A stretch of DNA of 64,000 bases from assembly GCA_030836185.1 (NCBI GenBank), contig JAURQH010000050.1, positions 124,001 through 188,000 of the forward strand, in the 5' to 3' direction. This document shows, piece after piece, positions 1 through 9,624 of this stretch. How positions within the stretch are numbered: the first letter of the stretch is position 1; each line of letters begins with the position of its first letter. A program made the translations under genes and the position numbers. This stretch comes from Planctomycetota bacterium (GTDB lineage: Bacteria > Planctomycetota > Planctomycetia > Planctomycetales > Planctomycetaceae). Under the pieces are notes generated by a model, which did no database searches, was not told the origin of the DNA, and was given only the letters and a program-made list of their open reading frames with translations.

Positions 1-311
1 GTTTGCCAAGACATTTCCGCAGTTCCCAGCAGCCGCTTCGCCATGGTGAGAACAAACGCGTGCAGTCGATCAGTGGGAGTCGAATTTTCGGGAAGATCGG
101 GCATCGGGAACTGTGTCACTTTTTCGCTGTGTGCGAACATGATCGACTCCCGATACAAATTTTCCTTGTCCTGAAAGTGGTAGTTGACGGCTGCGGTGTT
201 GACCTCAGCCCGACGACAGATTTCGCGCACGGTGGTTCCTGTCAGTCCGGTTTCAGCAAAGGCTTCGCCGGCCGCAAGCAGGATTCGGTGTCGCGTATCG
301 TCTTCGGTCAT
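1..311 (-). CDS. TetR family transcriptional regulator, partial (C-terminus off the window)
   Basis: The visible 103 residues start at the ATG at 309-311 and run off the left edge. Residues 8-55 form a typical TetR N-terminal helix-turn-helix (RHRILLAAGEAFAETG, then TVREICRRAEVNTAAVNYHF and DKENLY). The AAVNYHF wording is typical of the CerR/YbiH branch, which often carries a DUF1956 ligand domain, but that part lies outside the window. Such proteins are usually dimeric repressors of a neighbouring gene. The downstream neighbour cannot be seen here. A perfect 10-base palindrome (caatcgattg, 357-366) lies 46 bases before the start and could be an operator, but it is short. Family call is secure; target is unknown. 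Confidence 0.85.
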   Translation of the reverse strand, partial: MTEDDTRHRILLAAGEAFAETGLTGTTVREICRRAEVNTAAVNYHFQDKENLYRESIMFAHSEKVTQFPMPDLPENSTPTDRLHAFVLTMAKRLLGTAEMSWQ

Positions 312-531
312 CAGTGAATCACTCGTTATTCAATCGCCTGATTCAAACACACGTTTCAATCGATTGTATGATAGGGCAGTCAAAATACAATAGACATTAT
401 GGGCCGATCATTCCATTTGGCCACGAAAGAGGAGGCAGAAATCCCTCCAAACCCATTAATATCAACAGGATACGATGTATTAATGTCAGTACAGCAGAGG
501 TTATGACGCAAGAGTGAGTCTAGCAGCAAGG

Positions 532-2421
532 TCACGGAACCTTGTTGTCTGTCCCTTCCAGCTCGTTGAGTGCTCTGTTGAGCACACGAACTGTATATTT
601 CCCGTCCGCCACAAGTCCCTTTCGATAAGCATTGTTGCGTTTCATTCCCTCAATCGCAGGGCGAGCCTGTTCGTCGATTTCATCAAGGACATTAGCGGCG
701 TGGACTCTCGCCCACTGACTGCCGTTGTCGAGGACATCGATCAAAACTGGAAGTGCTTCCTCGGGACGCTCCATTCGGCACAAAGCCCGTGCAGCCGCAA
801 CTCGGACGCTTTCGGATTGATCGTTGATAGCAATATGGACCAATTGTGGTTCCGCTCCGAGTCCCGCTTCTCCCATGTTCCCCAAGCCGATGGCAGCCCA
901 ATAGCGGAAGGTCGATTCTGGATGTTTGAGCAGAAGATTCATCACACTAAAAGAATCAGGGCCTGCTAATGATGTGGAAGCTGCGAGTCTCAACTGTTCC
1001 ATGAACATCGTTGCGTTGTCTGATTCATTCAGTATCGCCCAGGCTGAACCGAGCTTCTTTTCGCGTGCTTGAATTTCCGCTTCGGGAACAAGCCCAAGAT
1101 CGCGCGTTTCCAGAACCCATTTGAGATGTTGTTCTTTCAAGCGATCCAGAGTCTCTTTGTACTCGGGATCATTAGCGAGGTTGTTCATCTCGTGTGGGTC
1201 ATTTTTTGTGTCGTAAAGCTCTTCAATGGCTTTCTCTGGTTCCAGAAATTTTGCGACTTGTGCCGACGCATTTCCCTGCTTTTGAACTTTTCGTATTTCG
1301 CGCATTGTGGCTCCACTCTCGGGAGTGTTCATGTACTGGTAATACGTCTTGAAGGGTTCGTAATTGCGGATGTACTTATAGCGATGATCGCGTACCGCAC
1401 GAATGATGTCATATCGTTCGTCCATACGGTCTCGAGCACCATACACATACTTTCGCGGCGTGGGACAATTTGATCCCAGAAATGGTTGGCCGTGCATGTG
1501 TTCGGGGATTTCAGCTCCGGCAAGATTGAGGGCTGTTGGCCCCAAGTCAATTAAACTGACAAGTTGATTCGAGACAGACCCCGGCTTTCCCTGATCGCCA
1601 CTTCGATACTTCTCCGGGATGCGGACAATCAGTAGTACGTGCATGCCCGAGTCGTACAGCCAGCGTTTGGCTCTCGGCAATCCGACTCCATGATCGGACC
1701 AGAAGACCACGATTGTGTCATCGGCAAGACCGGCTTCTTCCAGAGTCTTCAAGTGTTGCCCCACCCAGCGGTCAAGAGCCGTGATAATGTCGTAATAACG
1801 CCCCCAGTCTTCCCGAGTTGTTTCAGTATTTGGATAATATGGAGGGAGTGATGCGGCAACGAGATCACGGTCATGTTTTTTGATCCCTTCTGTGACACTT
1901 TTGTATTTAGAATCTCCTGCGATTCCCGATTCATGGCATCCCGTGTAATTGAAGACAGAGAAGAAGGGTTTGTCATCGGGGCAGTTCTTCCAGTGGCCCT
2001 TTCTGCTTGATTCATCCCAAGTGTTTTTGGGAGCTTTGAATTGATAATCGGTCTTGGAATTGTTCGTGCAGTAATAACCGGCTTCGCGCATCCAGATGGG
2101 GAACGGTTTCACATGTGCGGGGAGCGTGGCATTGCACCGCATGTGATGGGTTCCCAAAGAGGTTTGATACATTCCCGTGATGATTGCTGATCGGCACGGA
2201 GCACAGACACCGGCGGTTACGAATGCGTGAGTGTAACGTGTCCCTTCGGTTGCAAGTTGATCGAGATTCGGCGTCGTCGCGTTCTCGTAGCCATAACAGC
2301 CAAGGTGAGCACTAATATCCTCTGCCGACAGCCACAAAATATTCGGTTGATCGGCTGCCTTGAGTGAAAACGGTACAAGCCACAGAAGAGAAAGAGCAAT
2401 CAGAGCACAGCGCATGTTCAT
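532..2421 (-). CDS. Secreted sulfatase (type I, formylglycine) with C-terminal HEAT-like repeats
   Basis: 629 residues from the ATG at 2421; the frame is open to a TTG at 2433, but the ATG gives a clean signal peptide (hydrophobic residues 5-20, cleavage probably after LKA). The alkaline-phosphatase-like domain begins at QPNILWLSAEDIS (about 25). The formylglycine motif is C73-A-P-C-R77 in GVCAPCRSAIITG, so the CxPxR core is present, with Cys where Ser is more common. FWSDHGVG supplies the later metal-binding Asp-His. From about residue 480 to the end the sequence turns into alpha-helical repeats (YWAAIGLGNMG, VRVAAARALCRM, WARVHAANVLDEI) that look like HEAT repeats, probably for protein or glycan contact. 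Closest in style to planctomycete heparan N-sulfatase-like enzymes acting on algal or host sulfated glycans. The actual substrate cannot be told. Confidence 0.9.
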   Translation of the reverse strand: MNMRCALIALSLLWLVPFSLKAADQPNILWLSAEDISAHLGCYGYENATTPNLDQLATEGTRYTHAFVTAGVCAPCRSAIITGMYQTSLGTHHMRCNATLPAHVKPFPIWMREAGYYCTNNSKTDYQFKAPKNTWDESSRKGHWKNCPDDKPFFSVFNYTGCHESGIAGDSKYKSVTEGIKKHDRDLVAASLPPYYPNTETTREDWGRYYDIITALDRWVGQHLKTLEEAGLADDTIVVFWSDHGVGLPRAKRWLYDSGMHVLLIVRIPEKYRSGDQGKPGSVSNQLVSLIDLGPTALNLAGAEIPEHMHGQPFLGSNCPTPRKYVYGARDRMDERYDIIRAVRDHRYKYIRNYEPFKTYYQYMNTPESGATMREIRKVQKQGNASAQVAKFLEPEKAIEELYDTKNDPHEMNNLANDPEYKETLDRLKEQHLKWVLETRDLGLVPEAEIQAREKKLGSAWAILNESDNATMFMEQLRLAASTSLAGPDSFSVMNLLLKHPESTFRYWAAIGLGNMGEAGLGAEPQLVHIAINDQSESVRVAAARALCRMERPEEALPVLIDVLDNGSQWARVHAANVLDEIDEQARPAIEGMKRNNAYRKGLVADGKYTVRVLNRALNELEGTDNKVP

Positions 2422-2502
2422 TCCAATCGACAATAGATGACAGTTTTGTAGAGTCCCATTATCAACGGAGACGTGTCAAAGATCAAACGCCGTCTTCGAG
2501 AA

Positions 2503-3900
2503 TTACCCCTGAGCTTTGATCACGTCCATGATGGCGTTCAAGTCGTTTGCGGCCTGAACGGGACGATTCCCAAAGGGCGTGTCGTGAACGCCTCGAACTG
2601 CTAAAGTCTTCTCGAACAATTCTTGGTCGTTCGAGTGATAAGCGACGGTTGCGGTTGGGTCTTTTAATTGATGACCGGTAAGGATGCAGACAACCCGGTC
2701 AGAAGGGGCAATGACTCCTTGACTGCGGAGCAGCTTTGCACCGGCAACGCTCGCTCCCGAAGCTGGTTCGCAACCGAATCCGCCTGCACCAACTTGTGCC
2801 TTCGCGTCGAGAATATCTTGGTCGGGAACCTCGCGAACGACGCCATCGCAGACTTCCAACGCTCGCAAACATTTCTTCAAGTTGACGGGTCGGTTGATTT
2901 CGATCGCTGTGGCCACCGTTGATGCGCGACGATTCTCGCGTGTCATTTCGTCGAAATAACCTTCGATATGATCATTTTCGGTTTGACCGTCGTTCCAGCG
3001 CTGTCCTTCCGATTCATAGATGTCGTAAAGGGTATTCGCGCCTTGAGCGTTAATGACGGCCAAGCGTGGAATGCGTGGAATCAGTCCCAACTCCTTGAGT
3101 TCCATAAACGCTTTTCCAAATGCCGACGAGTTCCCCAAGTTTCCACCGGGAACAACAATCCAGTCTGGTACTTCCCACTGCATCGCTTCTAAAACGCGAT
3201 ACATGATCGATTTTTGACCTTCAAGTCGGAATGGGTTCACGCTGTTGCACAGATAAATTCCCATCTCTTTGCAAACTTCCCGGACACGGATGAGGGCGTC
3301 ATCGAAGTCTCCCTGAATCTGTACGGTGAGTGCACCGTAATCGAGTGCTTGCGAGAGTTTTCCGTAGGCAATCTTTCCGCTGCCGACAAACACGAGCACG
3401 TTCATCTTGCCGGTGGTGGAGGCATAGACGGCCAGTGATGCAGATGTGTTTCCAGTGGAAGCACATGCGGCAGATTTCGCACCCACCATCCCGGCGTGAG
3501 TGAAGGCCGCTGTCATGCCGTTGTCTTTGAAGCTGCCGGAAGGATTGAGTCCTTCGTATTGCAGAAACAGATTGCCATCATCAACGCCGACGTATTTGGC
3601 GACGGAAGGCGAGTTTTGCAAGATTGTTTGCCCCTCGCCGATGGTGGCGATTTGATCTTCAGGTGCAAATGCGATCAATTCCCGAAAACGCCAGACACCA
3701 CTGAAATCGAGTGGATTCTGACGCGAGCTCCAGCGTTGTTCAAACTCTTTGAGCGAAGACGGAACGGGGATTTTGTCCCATTCGTACGCGATGTCCAACA
3801 ACTCTCCGCATTTTGGACAACTCGTAAGTGTTTCGGTTAGCGAATAAGTGGAACCACAGGTCACTGACAAACATTTTTGAAAAGCCACATCGCTCGACAC
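2503..3900 (-). CDS. thrC: Threonine synthase
   Basis: 465 residues. PLP enzyme that converts O-phospho-L-homoserine to L-threonine and phosphate in the cytoplasm. The N-terminus carries a four-cysteine zinc-ribbon-like element (C10, C15, C28, C31). The PLP lysine is K125 in [10 protein letters not shown], and the phosphate-binding GGNLGN loop ([15 protein letters not shown]) is present further on. This length and the Cys-rich N-terminus match the thermophile/planctomycete type of threonine synthase rather than the longer E. coli type. It lies 69 bases downstream-to-upstream from the sulfatase start with no obvious link, and follows the citrate-synthase-like gene in the same direction with a gap of 136 bases. 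Confidence 0.93.
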   Translation of the reverse strand: MSSDVAFQKCLSVTCGSTYSLTETLTSCPKCGELLDIAYEWDKIPVPSSLKEFEQRWSSRQNPLDFSGVWRFRELIAFAPEDQIATIGEGQTILQNSPSVAKYVGVDDGNLFLQYEGLNPSGSFKDNGMTAAFTHAGMVGAKSAACASTGNTSASLAVYASTTGKMNVLVFVGSGKIAYGKLSQALDYGALTVQIQGDFDDALIRVREVCKEMGIYLCNSVNPFRLEGQKSIMYRVLEAMQWEVPDWIVVPGGNLGNSSAFGKAFMELKELGLIPRIPRLAVINAQGANTLYDIYESEGQRWNDGQTENDHIEGYFDEMTRENRRASTVATAIEINRPVNLKKCLRALEVCDGVVREVPDQDILDAKAQVGAGGFGCEPASGASVAGAKLLRSQGVIAPSDRVVCILTGHQLKDPTATVAYHSNDQELFEKTLAVRGVHDTPFGNRPVQAANDLNAIMDVIKAQG

Positions 3901-4036
3901 GAGATTCTTCCTCTCTCAAGTATTAGTTCTCTGCGTATTATCTCGAATCGTCCAGAAAAGCTCAACGCCGGAAAGTGAGTTCCTCAATTGATTCTTCACG
4001 AACCATCGAGATATGACATCTCGCGTTAGAGCCGAT

Positions 4037-5116
4037 TCACAGAAAATCGTCCGAGTCGTCGATCTTGCGAGATGCGTGGCCAGTATATTTCCAGCCACAA
4101 TTGAGAGGGTTTCCCAATTGCTCCAAATAATGGGCCGTCCACGCAGGCAGTCTAGTGACGACCAGCAGTGGTGCGATCAGTTCGTGCTCAAGTCCCAGAT
4201 AGTGAAATAGTCTTGCAAGTGGCCAAGCGACGGTTGTTTGTTGTTGCGGGCAAGCATGTTCGATGCGAGTCACGAGAGTCTCAAAGCCTGACTGCTCTCG
4301 ATCTTCGGCAAGGGCCAGGCAATGAGCCGTAAGAACTTCTTCGCGTGGGTCTTCCTCGGATTGTGCCTCGATCATCGCGGGTGGTTGGAGTTCACACGCC
4401 TCAATTCGCTCCAGCATTTGATCGACATCGGCTTCGCAATCAATTTCGTCCAAAAACTGAAACACGGCTTCGGCATCGCGAGTGATCTGAGGGATGCAAC
4501 TTGCCGACATTGCTGCCAGTAAAGCCGGTCCGAATTCTCCGTTCGCAGCCGCGATGGCACGGACGGCCACATCCGACGGACATTCGGGATCAGTCGCGAA
4601 TAGCAACATGATGGCCGAGACAACCTGTTTCTCAATCGGCTCCGATGGGACACCCCGAAAAGAAAGCAAATACTGATCGATCAAATCCAGACTTGAGTGA
4701 GACGCCGGCATCGGCACGCCCTGTGAACTGCAATATCGAACTGCCATCAGTTGCAAGAGTTGTTTCTGCAACTGCAAGCAACGGTCGATGGTTGCTTCGA
4801 CATGCGGGTTGTCTTGGTGTTCATCAAAATGGCTCAACTCAAGCAAGGCGAATTGGATCGCTTCGAACATCGATAAATGGAACGGAAGTCCGGCGACTCG
4901 TTCTTGGACCGAAGCATCGACATTCGGAAGCTCCTGAATACGAGATTGCAAATCGGCTGACATCTCTGGAGAAGCGAGCTCACCGTAAAAGAGCAGTGCG
5001 TTCAGATCGGTCATCGTAGCGCGTTCAGCAAGGTCGTACAGTGAGTAGCCTCGAATCTGTAACTCGTCGCGACGACCGTCGATTTCCGTATCAATGAAAG
5101 AAGGAGTCTCCGACAT
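4037..5116 (-). CDS. Citrate-synthase-fold protein lacking the catalytic residues (probable pseudoenzyme)
   Basis: About 359 residues from the ATG at 5116 (MSETPSF); ATG at 5131 is an alternative and the frame is open to 5194. The N-terminus reads like citrate synthase (DELQIRGYSLYDLAERAT, compare the usual LxYRGYxIxDLAE), and so does the C-terminus (LGLEHELIAPLLVVTRLPAW, TAHYLEQLGNP, compare the IPxxLFTPLFAxxRxxGWxAHxxEQ stretch). The middle is diverged: where citrate synthases have HADHExNAS this has FATDPECPSD, the following helix AAANGEFGPALLAAMS lacks the HGGAN histidine, and no GFGHRVY motif or VDFYSG aspartate is seen. All three catalytic residues of the family therefore appear lost. 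It may be a regulatory or structural paralogue. The family assignment rests on motif recall, not on alignment. Confidence 0.72.
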   Translation of the reverse strand: MSETPSFIDTEIDGRRDELQIRGYSLYDLAERATMTDLNALLFYGELASPEMSADLQSRIQELPNVDASVQERVAGLPFHLSMFEAIQFALLELSHFDEHQDNPHVEATIDRCLQLQKQLLQLMAVRYCSSQGVPMPASHSSLDLIDQYLLSFRGVPSEPIEKQVVSAIMLLFATDPECPSDVAVRAIAAANGEFGPALLAAMSASCIPQITRDAEAVFQFLDEIDCEADVDQMLERIEACELQPPAMIEAQSEEDPREEVLTAHCLALAEDREQSGFETLVTRIEHACPQQQTTVAWPLARLFHYLGLEHELIAPLLVVTRLPAWTAHYLEQLGNPLNCGWKYTGHASRKIDDSDDFL

Positions 5117-5328
5117 GCCAGGGGATTCCATAAGTGTGTGGTCTATTTGTGCGGATCTCATCCTACCGATCTGGCCACGAATTGAACATCCCAACGCAAA
5201 GGCAAACTCTCGCGGGGTTTATCACGATTTTCCAACCTCATTGATCTCACCTTGGCAGTCGTTCAGATTCGGCTTATGATTCCGCTCTTGTCGTTTCCTG
5301 TGACTTACCAATTGACTGGCCCGATTCG

Positions 5329-6162
5329 ATGTCGACCGCAGATAATTCAGACTCTTTTGATGAAATGATGCCCGAGTGGACCGTTCATAATGAAGATGGT
5401 TCCACCGAGCCCGTTTCGTCTTCGGAGGATGAGGGTGATCTCTCGACACAAGAACTGGAACGACTTTATCAGCAAGCCATGAACGTGGTTGATATGGCTG
5501 ATGCGGTTGAGAACTCCCTAGGACTCGATACAGACGCTGATGACTTCGCTCCCGAGCCGTCTGAACAATCTTCCGTAGAGCCGAGCCCAACGCAGTCACC
5601 TTCTTCGCAAACTGTCGATTTGCCCACACCTCTTGTCCCTAAAATGCAGCCGATCCAGATTTTGGAAGCGGCGTTGTTTGTGGGAGGAGCCGATCTGACC
5701 ATCAAAAAACTGGGGCGTTTGCTGGGAGAAAGCGTCACGCCCGACATGGTCGAAACAGAAATCACGAATCTCAACGAACGATACGAACAACAACAACGGC
5801 CTTACCAGATTGATTTTGGAGAAGGCGGGTATCGATTGGTCCTTAAAGCCGATTTTGAACGTATTCGAAATCGTGTGTATGGTTTGGGACCGAAAGATGT
5901 GAAGCTCACACAAGATGCCTTGGAAGTTCTGGCCATGATCGCCTACCGACAACCGGTCACTCGGGAAGTGATCATCGAGAAAGGGCCGAAGAATGCCAGC
6001 AGTTTGTTGAATCAATTGCTGCGTCGAGAACTCATCATTCTGGAGCGCGTGGGCGACACCCGAAACGATGTGGAATACACGACAACCGACCGTTTCTTAC
6101 AGGTCTTCGGCCTCGTCAATCTCAAAGATCTACCTCAGCCGGATGACTTGGCGTTCAAGTAG
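5329..6162 (+). CDS. scpB: Segregation and condensation protein ScpB with acidic N-terminal extension
   Basis: 277 residues. ScpB is the kleisin-associated winged-helix subunit of the SMC-ScpAB condensin that compacts and separates chromosomes. The ScpB core starts near residue 105 (MQPIQILEAALFVGGADLTI) and contains the hallmark LTQDALEVLAMIAYRQPVTR and the ending YTTTDRFLQVFGL. The first 100 residues are an acidic, Ser/Glu-rich, low-complexity extension not needed by the family (typical length about 180-200). It is divergent from the citrate-synthase-like gene across 134-212 bases that must hold both promoters. scpA is not in the window. Confidence 0.92.
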   Translation: MSTADNSDSFDEMMPEWTVHNEDGSTEPVSSSEDEGDLSTQELERLYQQAMNVVDMADAVENSLGLDTDADDFAPEPSEQSSVEPSPTQSPSSQTVDLPTPLVPKMQPIQILEAALFVGGADLTIKKLGRLLGESVTPDMVETEITNLNERYEQQQRPYQIDFGEGGYRLVLKADFERIRNRVYGLGPKDVKLTQDALEVLAMIAYRQPVTREVIIEKGPKNASSLLNQLLRRELIILERVGDTRNDVEYTTTDRFLQVFGLVNLKDLPQPDDLAFK

Positions 6163-6179
6163 ATTGTTGGATGGTCTAT

Positions 6180-6596
6180 TCACTCCGTCGGCGTTTCGTC
6201 GCGGGTTTTCCGCAAACGGTCCATGATGCCATTCACGAATTGTGCCGACTCTTTCGTGCCATACTTACGTGACAGTTCGATCGCTTCATCGATGGCAACT
6301 GGTGCGGGCGTGTCGAGAAACAACATTTCATAGGCACCGATACGAATGGCATTGCGGTCGGTCGTCGCCATGCGGTCGAGTGACCAGTTTTCGGCAGCGT
6401 CTGAAATCTGTTCGTCGAGTGCATCTTGGTGCTCGAGGACTCCCGAGACAAGTTCCCAACAGAACAGAAATAACTCTTCGTCTTCGAGTTGTTCACCGAT
6501 CATGTTTTTTAGGATGCGTGCGTCGGCGTCCGGGTTGAAATCCCTTTGAAAGAGCATCTGGAGAGCAATTTCCCGCGCTTTACTTCGACGAGCCAT
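6180..6596 (-). CDS. nusB: Transcription antitermination factor NusB
   Basis: 138 residues from the ATG at 6596 (MARRSKAREIALQMLFQRDF), which matches the family's normal start; the frame is open upstream to 6755 but that extension overlaps ribH and is not family-like. NusB pairs with NusE (S10) on boxA RNA and keeps rRNA transcription processive. The C-terminal AIDEAIELSRKYG and AQFVNGIMDRL are strong family signatures. It sits 101 bases downstream of ribH in the same direction, the common ribH-nusB order, and converges with scpB with 17 bases between stops. Confidence 0.95.
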   Translation of the reverse strand: MARRSKAREIALQMLFQRDFNPDADARILKNMIGEQLEDEELFLFCWELVSGVLEHQDALDEQISDAAENWSLDRMATTDRNAIRIGAYEMLFLDTPAPVAIDEAIELSRKYGTKESAQFVNGIMDRLRKTRDETPTE

Positions 6597-6696
6597 ATCT
6601 GAGCCTGATTCGTATCTAAAAAAGAGAAGGTCTGTTGTGAGGACCATTCGTGACAAAATAATATCAATGCTGAAAACCACGTCATCGAAAATGAAG

Positions 6697-7176
6697 TCAG
6701 TCGGCCAATGACCGATAAACGGACACCATCTCCAGTGCGGCTTGAGCCGCCTCAATTCCTTTATGCCCGACTAACCCGCCGGCACGATCCATTGCCTGTT
6801 TATCATTCATGCAGGTCAGCACGCCAAACATGACGGGGATTCCATGATCGCGGGCGGCGTTCATGATTCCATGGGCGACTGCATGATTGATGTATTCATG
6901 GTGCATTGTGTCTCCCTGGATGACGGCTCCGAGGCAAATCACGGCGGCATAGTTGCCCGTTAATGCTAATTTGTCAGCCAACATGGGGAGTTCAAAGGAG
7001 CCGGGGACATAGAATACTTCAATCTGATCGGGGCTTGCTCCGTGTTCTTTGAGAGTCTCGACAGCTCCATCGCGAAGTTTGTACGTGATCGAGTCATTCC
7101 AACGAGCGACGACGATGGCAAACCGTCCGTCACCCGCAGAGAGCGCTTCGTTAATTTCGGGGGCACCTTTACCCAT
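6697..7176 (-). CDS. ribH: 6,7-dimethyl-8-ribityllumazine synthase
   Basis: 159 residues, starting MGKGAPEINEAL with ATG at 7176. It condenses 5-amino-6-ribitylaminouracil with 3,4-dihydroxy-2-butanone 4-phosphate, the penultimate step of riboflavin synthesis, usually as a 60-mer or pentamer. Visible landmarks are RFAIVVARWND at the N-terminus, VPGSFELP, the substrate-loop CLGAVIQGDTMHHEYI with its catalytic histidine, and PVMFGVLTCMNDKQAMDRAGG. Length is normal for the family. It probably shares a transcript with nusB. Confidence 0.96.
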   Translation of the reverse strand: MGKGAPEINEALSAGDGRFAIVVARWNDSITYKLRDGAVETLKEHGASPDQIEVFYVPGSFELPMLADKLALTGNYAAVICLGAVIQGDTMHHEYINHAVAHGIMNAARDHGIPVMFGVLTCMNDKQAMDRAGGLVGHKGIEAAQAALEMVSVYRSLAD

Positions 7177-7264
7177 TGTCTGATCCGTTTACTGTAGTCG
7201 TGGCGTCATGAATTGAAGAGAACTGTATCTTCTGCGTGCATCGGTGCGCGTGCATCGGAGCGAA

Positions 7265-8611
7265 TCAGGAAAGATTCATCGTCATTAGAAATTCTTCGTT
7301 GGTTTTTGTTTTTCGCATGCGATTGGTTAATAACTCCATCGCTTCGACCGGATTCATATCGTTCAAAACGCGACGTAAAACCCAAACCAGCTTCAGTTCT
7401 TCTTCGTCCATAAGAAGTTCTTCGCGTCGAGTGCCTGACTGATTCACATCAATGGCGGGCCAAATACGCTTCTCGACCATGCGACGATCCAGATGCAATT
7501 CGGTGTTTCCGGTTCCTTTGAACTCCTCGAAGATGACATCGTCCATTTTGCTACCGGTATCGACCAAGGCTGTGGCAATGATCGTCAAGCTGCCACCTTC
7601 TTCAACTTTACGAGCCGCCCCGAAAAACCGTTTGGGGTGTTGGAGCGCGTTGGCATCAACACCACCCGAGAGAATCTTACCGGAGTGCGGGGTTTCTGTG
7701 TTCCAGGCACGAGCCAAGCGTGTGATGGAATCGAGAAAGATGATTACGTCTTGACCATATTCGACCATCCGTTTGGCTTTTTCGATGACCATTTCTGCCA
7801 CTTGAATATGGCGGCTGGTCGGTTCATCAAACGTACTGCTAATGACTTCGCAATTAGCCGACTTGATCTGCCGTTCCATATCGGTCACTTCTTCAGGCCG
7901 TTCATCAATCAACAACATAATGACATAGGAATCGGGATGATTCTTAATGACGGCTTTGGCAAGATTCTGCAGCAGCACAGTTTTACCGGCCCGCGGTGGT
8001 GACACAATCAATCCGCGTTGTCCCATGCCGATGGGCGCGACCAGGTTGACGACTCGGGTCGAAATATCGTCTCCCAGTTCGGCCAGCTTCAGGCGTTCTT
8101 CAGGGTGGAGTGGAGTCAGGTCGTCGAAGTAGACTTTCTCGGTCAGAAGATTCGGATCCTGCCCGTTGATCGCTTCAACTCGCAACAGTGCGAAGTATCG
8201 TTCGTTCTCTTTCGGTGGGCGAATTTGACCGGCAACGGTGGCTCCGTTACGCAATCCAAACCGACGAATTTGGCTCGGAGAAACATAGATGTCATCCGGG
8301 CAAGGGAGGTAGTGGTAGTCGGGACTCCGCAGGAAGCCGAACCCATCCGGTAAAATTTCCAAAGTCCCTTCTCCAAACATCAGACCATTCATTTTGGTCC
8401 GTTCTTTGAGAATTTTGAAAATCAAGTCCTGCTTTTTGAGCCCTTGATATTCAGAGAGTTTTTCCTGTTTGGCAATCTCATGAAGCTCTTTGATTGTCAA
8501 TCGATGCAGATCGGCGATGTGAATGTCACCTTCGAGACTGGCTGGGCTCTGATGATCGGCAGGTGGTGCCGTTTTATGATCGTCATCGAGGGAGGTTTTA
8601 GGAGTACTCAT
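7265..8611 (-). CDS. rho: Transcription termination factor Rho
   Basis: 448 residues. Hexameric RNA-dependent ATPase helicase that ends transcription at untranslated, unstructured RNA. The order is a charged N-terminal tail (1-32), Rho_N helices ([18 protein letters not shown], about 35-72), the cold-shock-like RNA-binding domain ([15 protein letters not shown], about 78-150) and the RecA-type ATPase with Walker A PPRAGKT (about 205-211), Walker [15 protein letters not shown] and the Q-loop/R-loop ([22 protein letters not shown]). Length is close to the usual 420-450. It stands 88 bases upstream of ribH and 121 bases downstream of coaE in the same direction. Confidence 0.97.
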   Translation of the reverse strand: MSTPKTSLDDDHKTAPPADHQSPASLEGDIHIADLHRLTIKELHEIAKQEKLSEYQGLKKQDLIFKILKERTKMNGLMFGEGTLEILPDGFGFLRSPDYHYLPCPDDIYVSPSQIRRFGLRNGATVAGQIRPPKENERYFALLRVEAINGQDPNLLTEKVYFDDLTPLHPEERLKLAELGDDISTRVVNLVAPIGMGQRGLIVSPPRAGKTVLLQNLAKAVIKNHPDSYVIMLLIDERPEEVTDMERQIKSANCEVISSTFDEPTSRHIQVAEMVIEKAKRMVEYGQDVIIFLDSITRLARAWNTETPHSGKILSGGVDANALQHPKRFFGAARKVEEGGSLTIIATALVDTGSKMDDVIFEEFKGTGNTELHLDRRMVEKRIWPAIDVNQSGTRREELLMDEEELKLVWVLRRVLNDMNPVEAMELLTNRMRKTKTNEEFLMTMNLS

Positions 8612-8732
8612 GTGGGCCTCTGGAATGTTTAGGATGGGCTACGAGAGGAATTGAACCTTGACCGGGTTTCGCGAATGCGATGTCTGGTCCGGTGGTCGGA
8701 CAGGAACTTTGTTGTCTATGTTTTCAGAGTTT

Positions 8733-9377
8733 TCAGGATGAATGAAGATTCGGGAATCGTTGGTCGACAAAGGCGATCAATGATTCGACGGCTTCGGACA
8801 GTTTGCCATGATTGGGGATTACGGCATCTGCCAGGTTTTGTTTTTTGTCGATGGGAAGTTGACTTGCTTCTCGTTTGGTGAGTTCGCTGGCATCCCAGTT
8901 TCGTGTCTGTTGAACGCGTTGGAGGCGTTGCTCCCAGTTCGTATCCACAAAAACGACTGAATCACACATGTGGTTCCAATTTGCTTCAAACAGAATCGCT
9001 GCGTCCAGGATTAACAGTTGGTATTGGCCGCTTTGAGCCGCTTCGGCCAACTGATCTGCCGCGAGACGGAGGATATAAGGATGGACGATGGCTTCAAGTT
9101 GTTGTCGTTGTTGTATTTGATGGGAGCCGAAGACCTCTTTGGCAATCGCAGAGCGATCAAGTTGGCCATCGGCGTCCAGAATGTGAATTCCAAATTGTTT
9201 CGTCAGTTTGGTAATGATTTCGGGGAGTAGGAGTGTTTGATGTCCAATCTGATCAGCATCCACCACAAACCAAGGCCGTCTTCGACTCGCTTCGCGGGCA
9301 ATCGCGCTCTTTCCAGAGCCGATTCCACCTACGATTCCGACCACGGGAAGGCCGACGTTACGAGGCGATGTACTCAT
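8733..9377 (-). CDS. coaE: Dephospho-CoA kinase
   Basis: 214 residues from the ATG at 9377; the frame begins with a TTG two codons earlier. It phosphorylates the 3'-hydroxyl of dephospho-CoA, the last step of CoA synthesis. The P-loop is VGIVGGIGSGKSAIAR near residues 13-28, followed by VVDADQIGH, the family's DAD substrate loop. VHPYI and ILDAAILFEANW are the other landmarks, the latter containing the usual DxPLLFE-like segment in altered form. Length is within the normal 195-215 range. Confidence 0.93.
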   Translation of the reverse strand: MSTSPRNVGLPVVGIVGGIGSGKSAIAREASRRRPWFVVDADQIGHQTLLLPEIITKLTKQFGIHILDADGQLDRSAIAKEVFGSHQIQQRQQLEAIVHPYILRLAADQLAEAAQSGQYQLLILDAAILFEANWNHMCDSVVFVDTNWEQRLQRVQQTRNWDASELTKREASQLPIDKKQNLADAVIPNHGKLSEAVESLIAFVDQRFPNLHSS

Positions 9378-9440
9378 TGACAATGTATCTGGAGGAAGGT
9401 CATTTCAAACCGGTTTCACCGGGATGGAAAACCGCAATTA

Positions 9441-9459
9441 CCCAGTCTGTGAGACTGGG
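9441..9459. other. Short perfect hairpin between divergent genes
   Basis: An 8-base perfect stem (cccagtct / agactggg) with a 3-base loop lies 64 bases before the coaE start and 166 bases before the start of the TPR gene. No T-run follows on either strand, so it is not a standard intrinsic terminator. It could be an operator or an RNA structure in the coaE leader. Nothing else supports a function. Confidence 0.4.
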
Positions 9460-9624
9460 AAACAATTTGTTGCTGTGTGGAGAGGTTAGAAATCGCTTCA
9501 GAAAGGAATAAAAGGGATGTACCTCTATAATCACGACGCTATGCTGAAAAGTCAACGAAAAACTGGCCCCTGAACCTGCCAAATCGGTATTTCCTTCTTT
9601 CCACTGATATGTAGATGTATTGAA

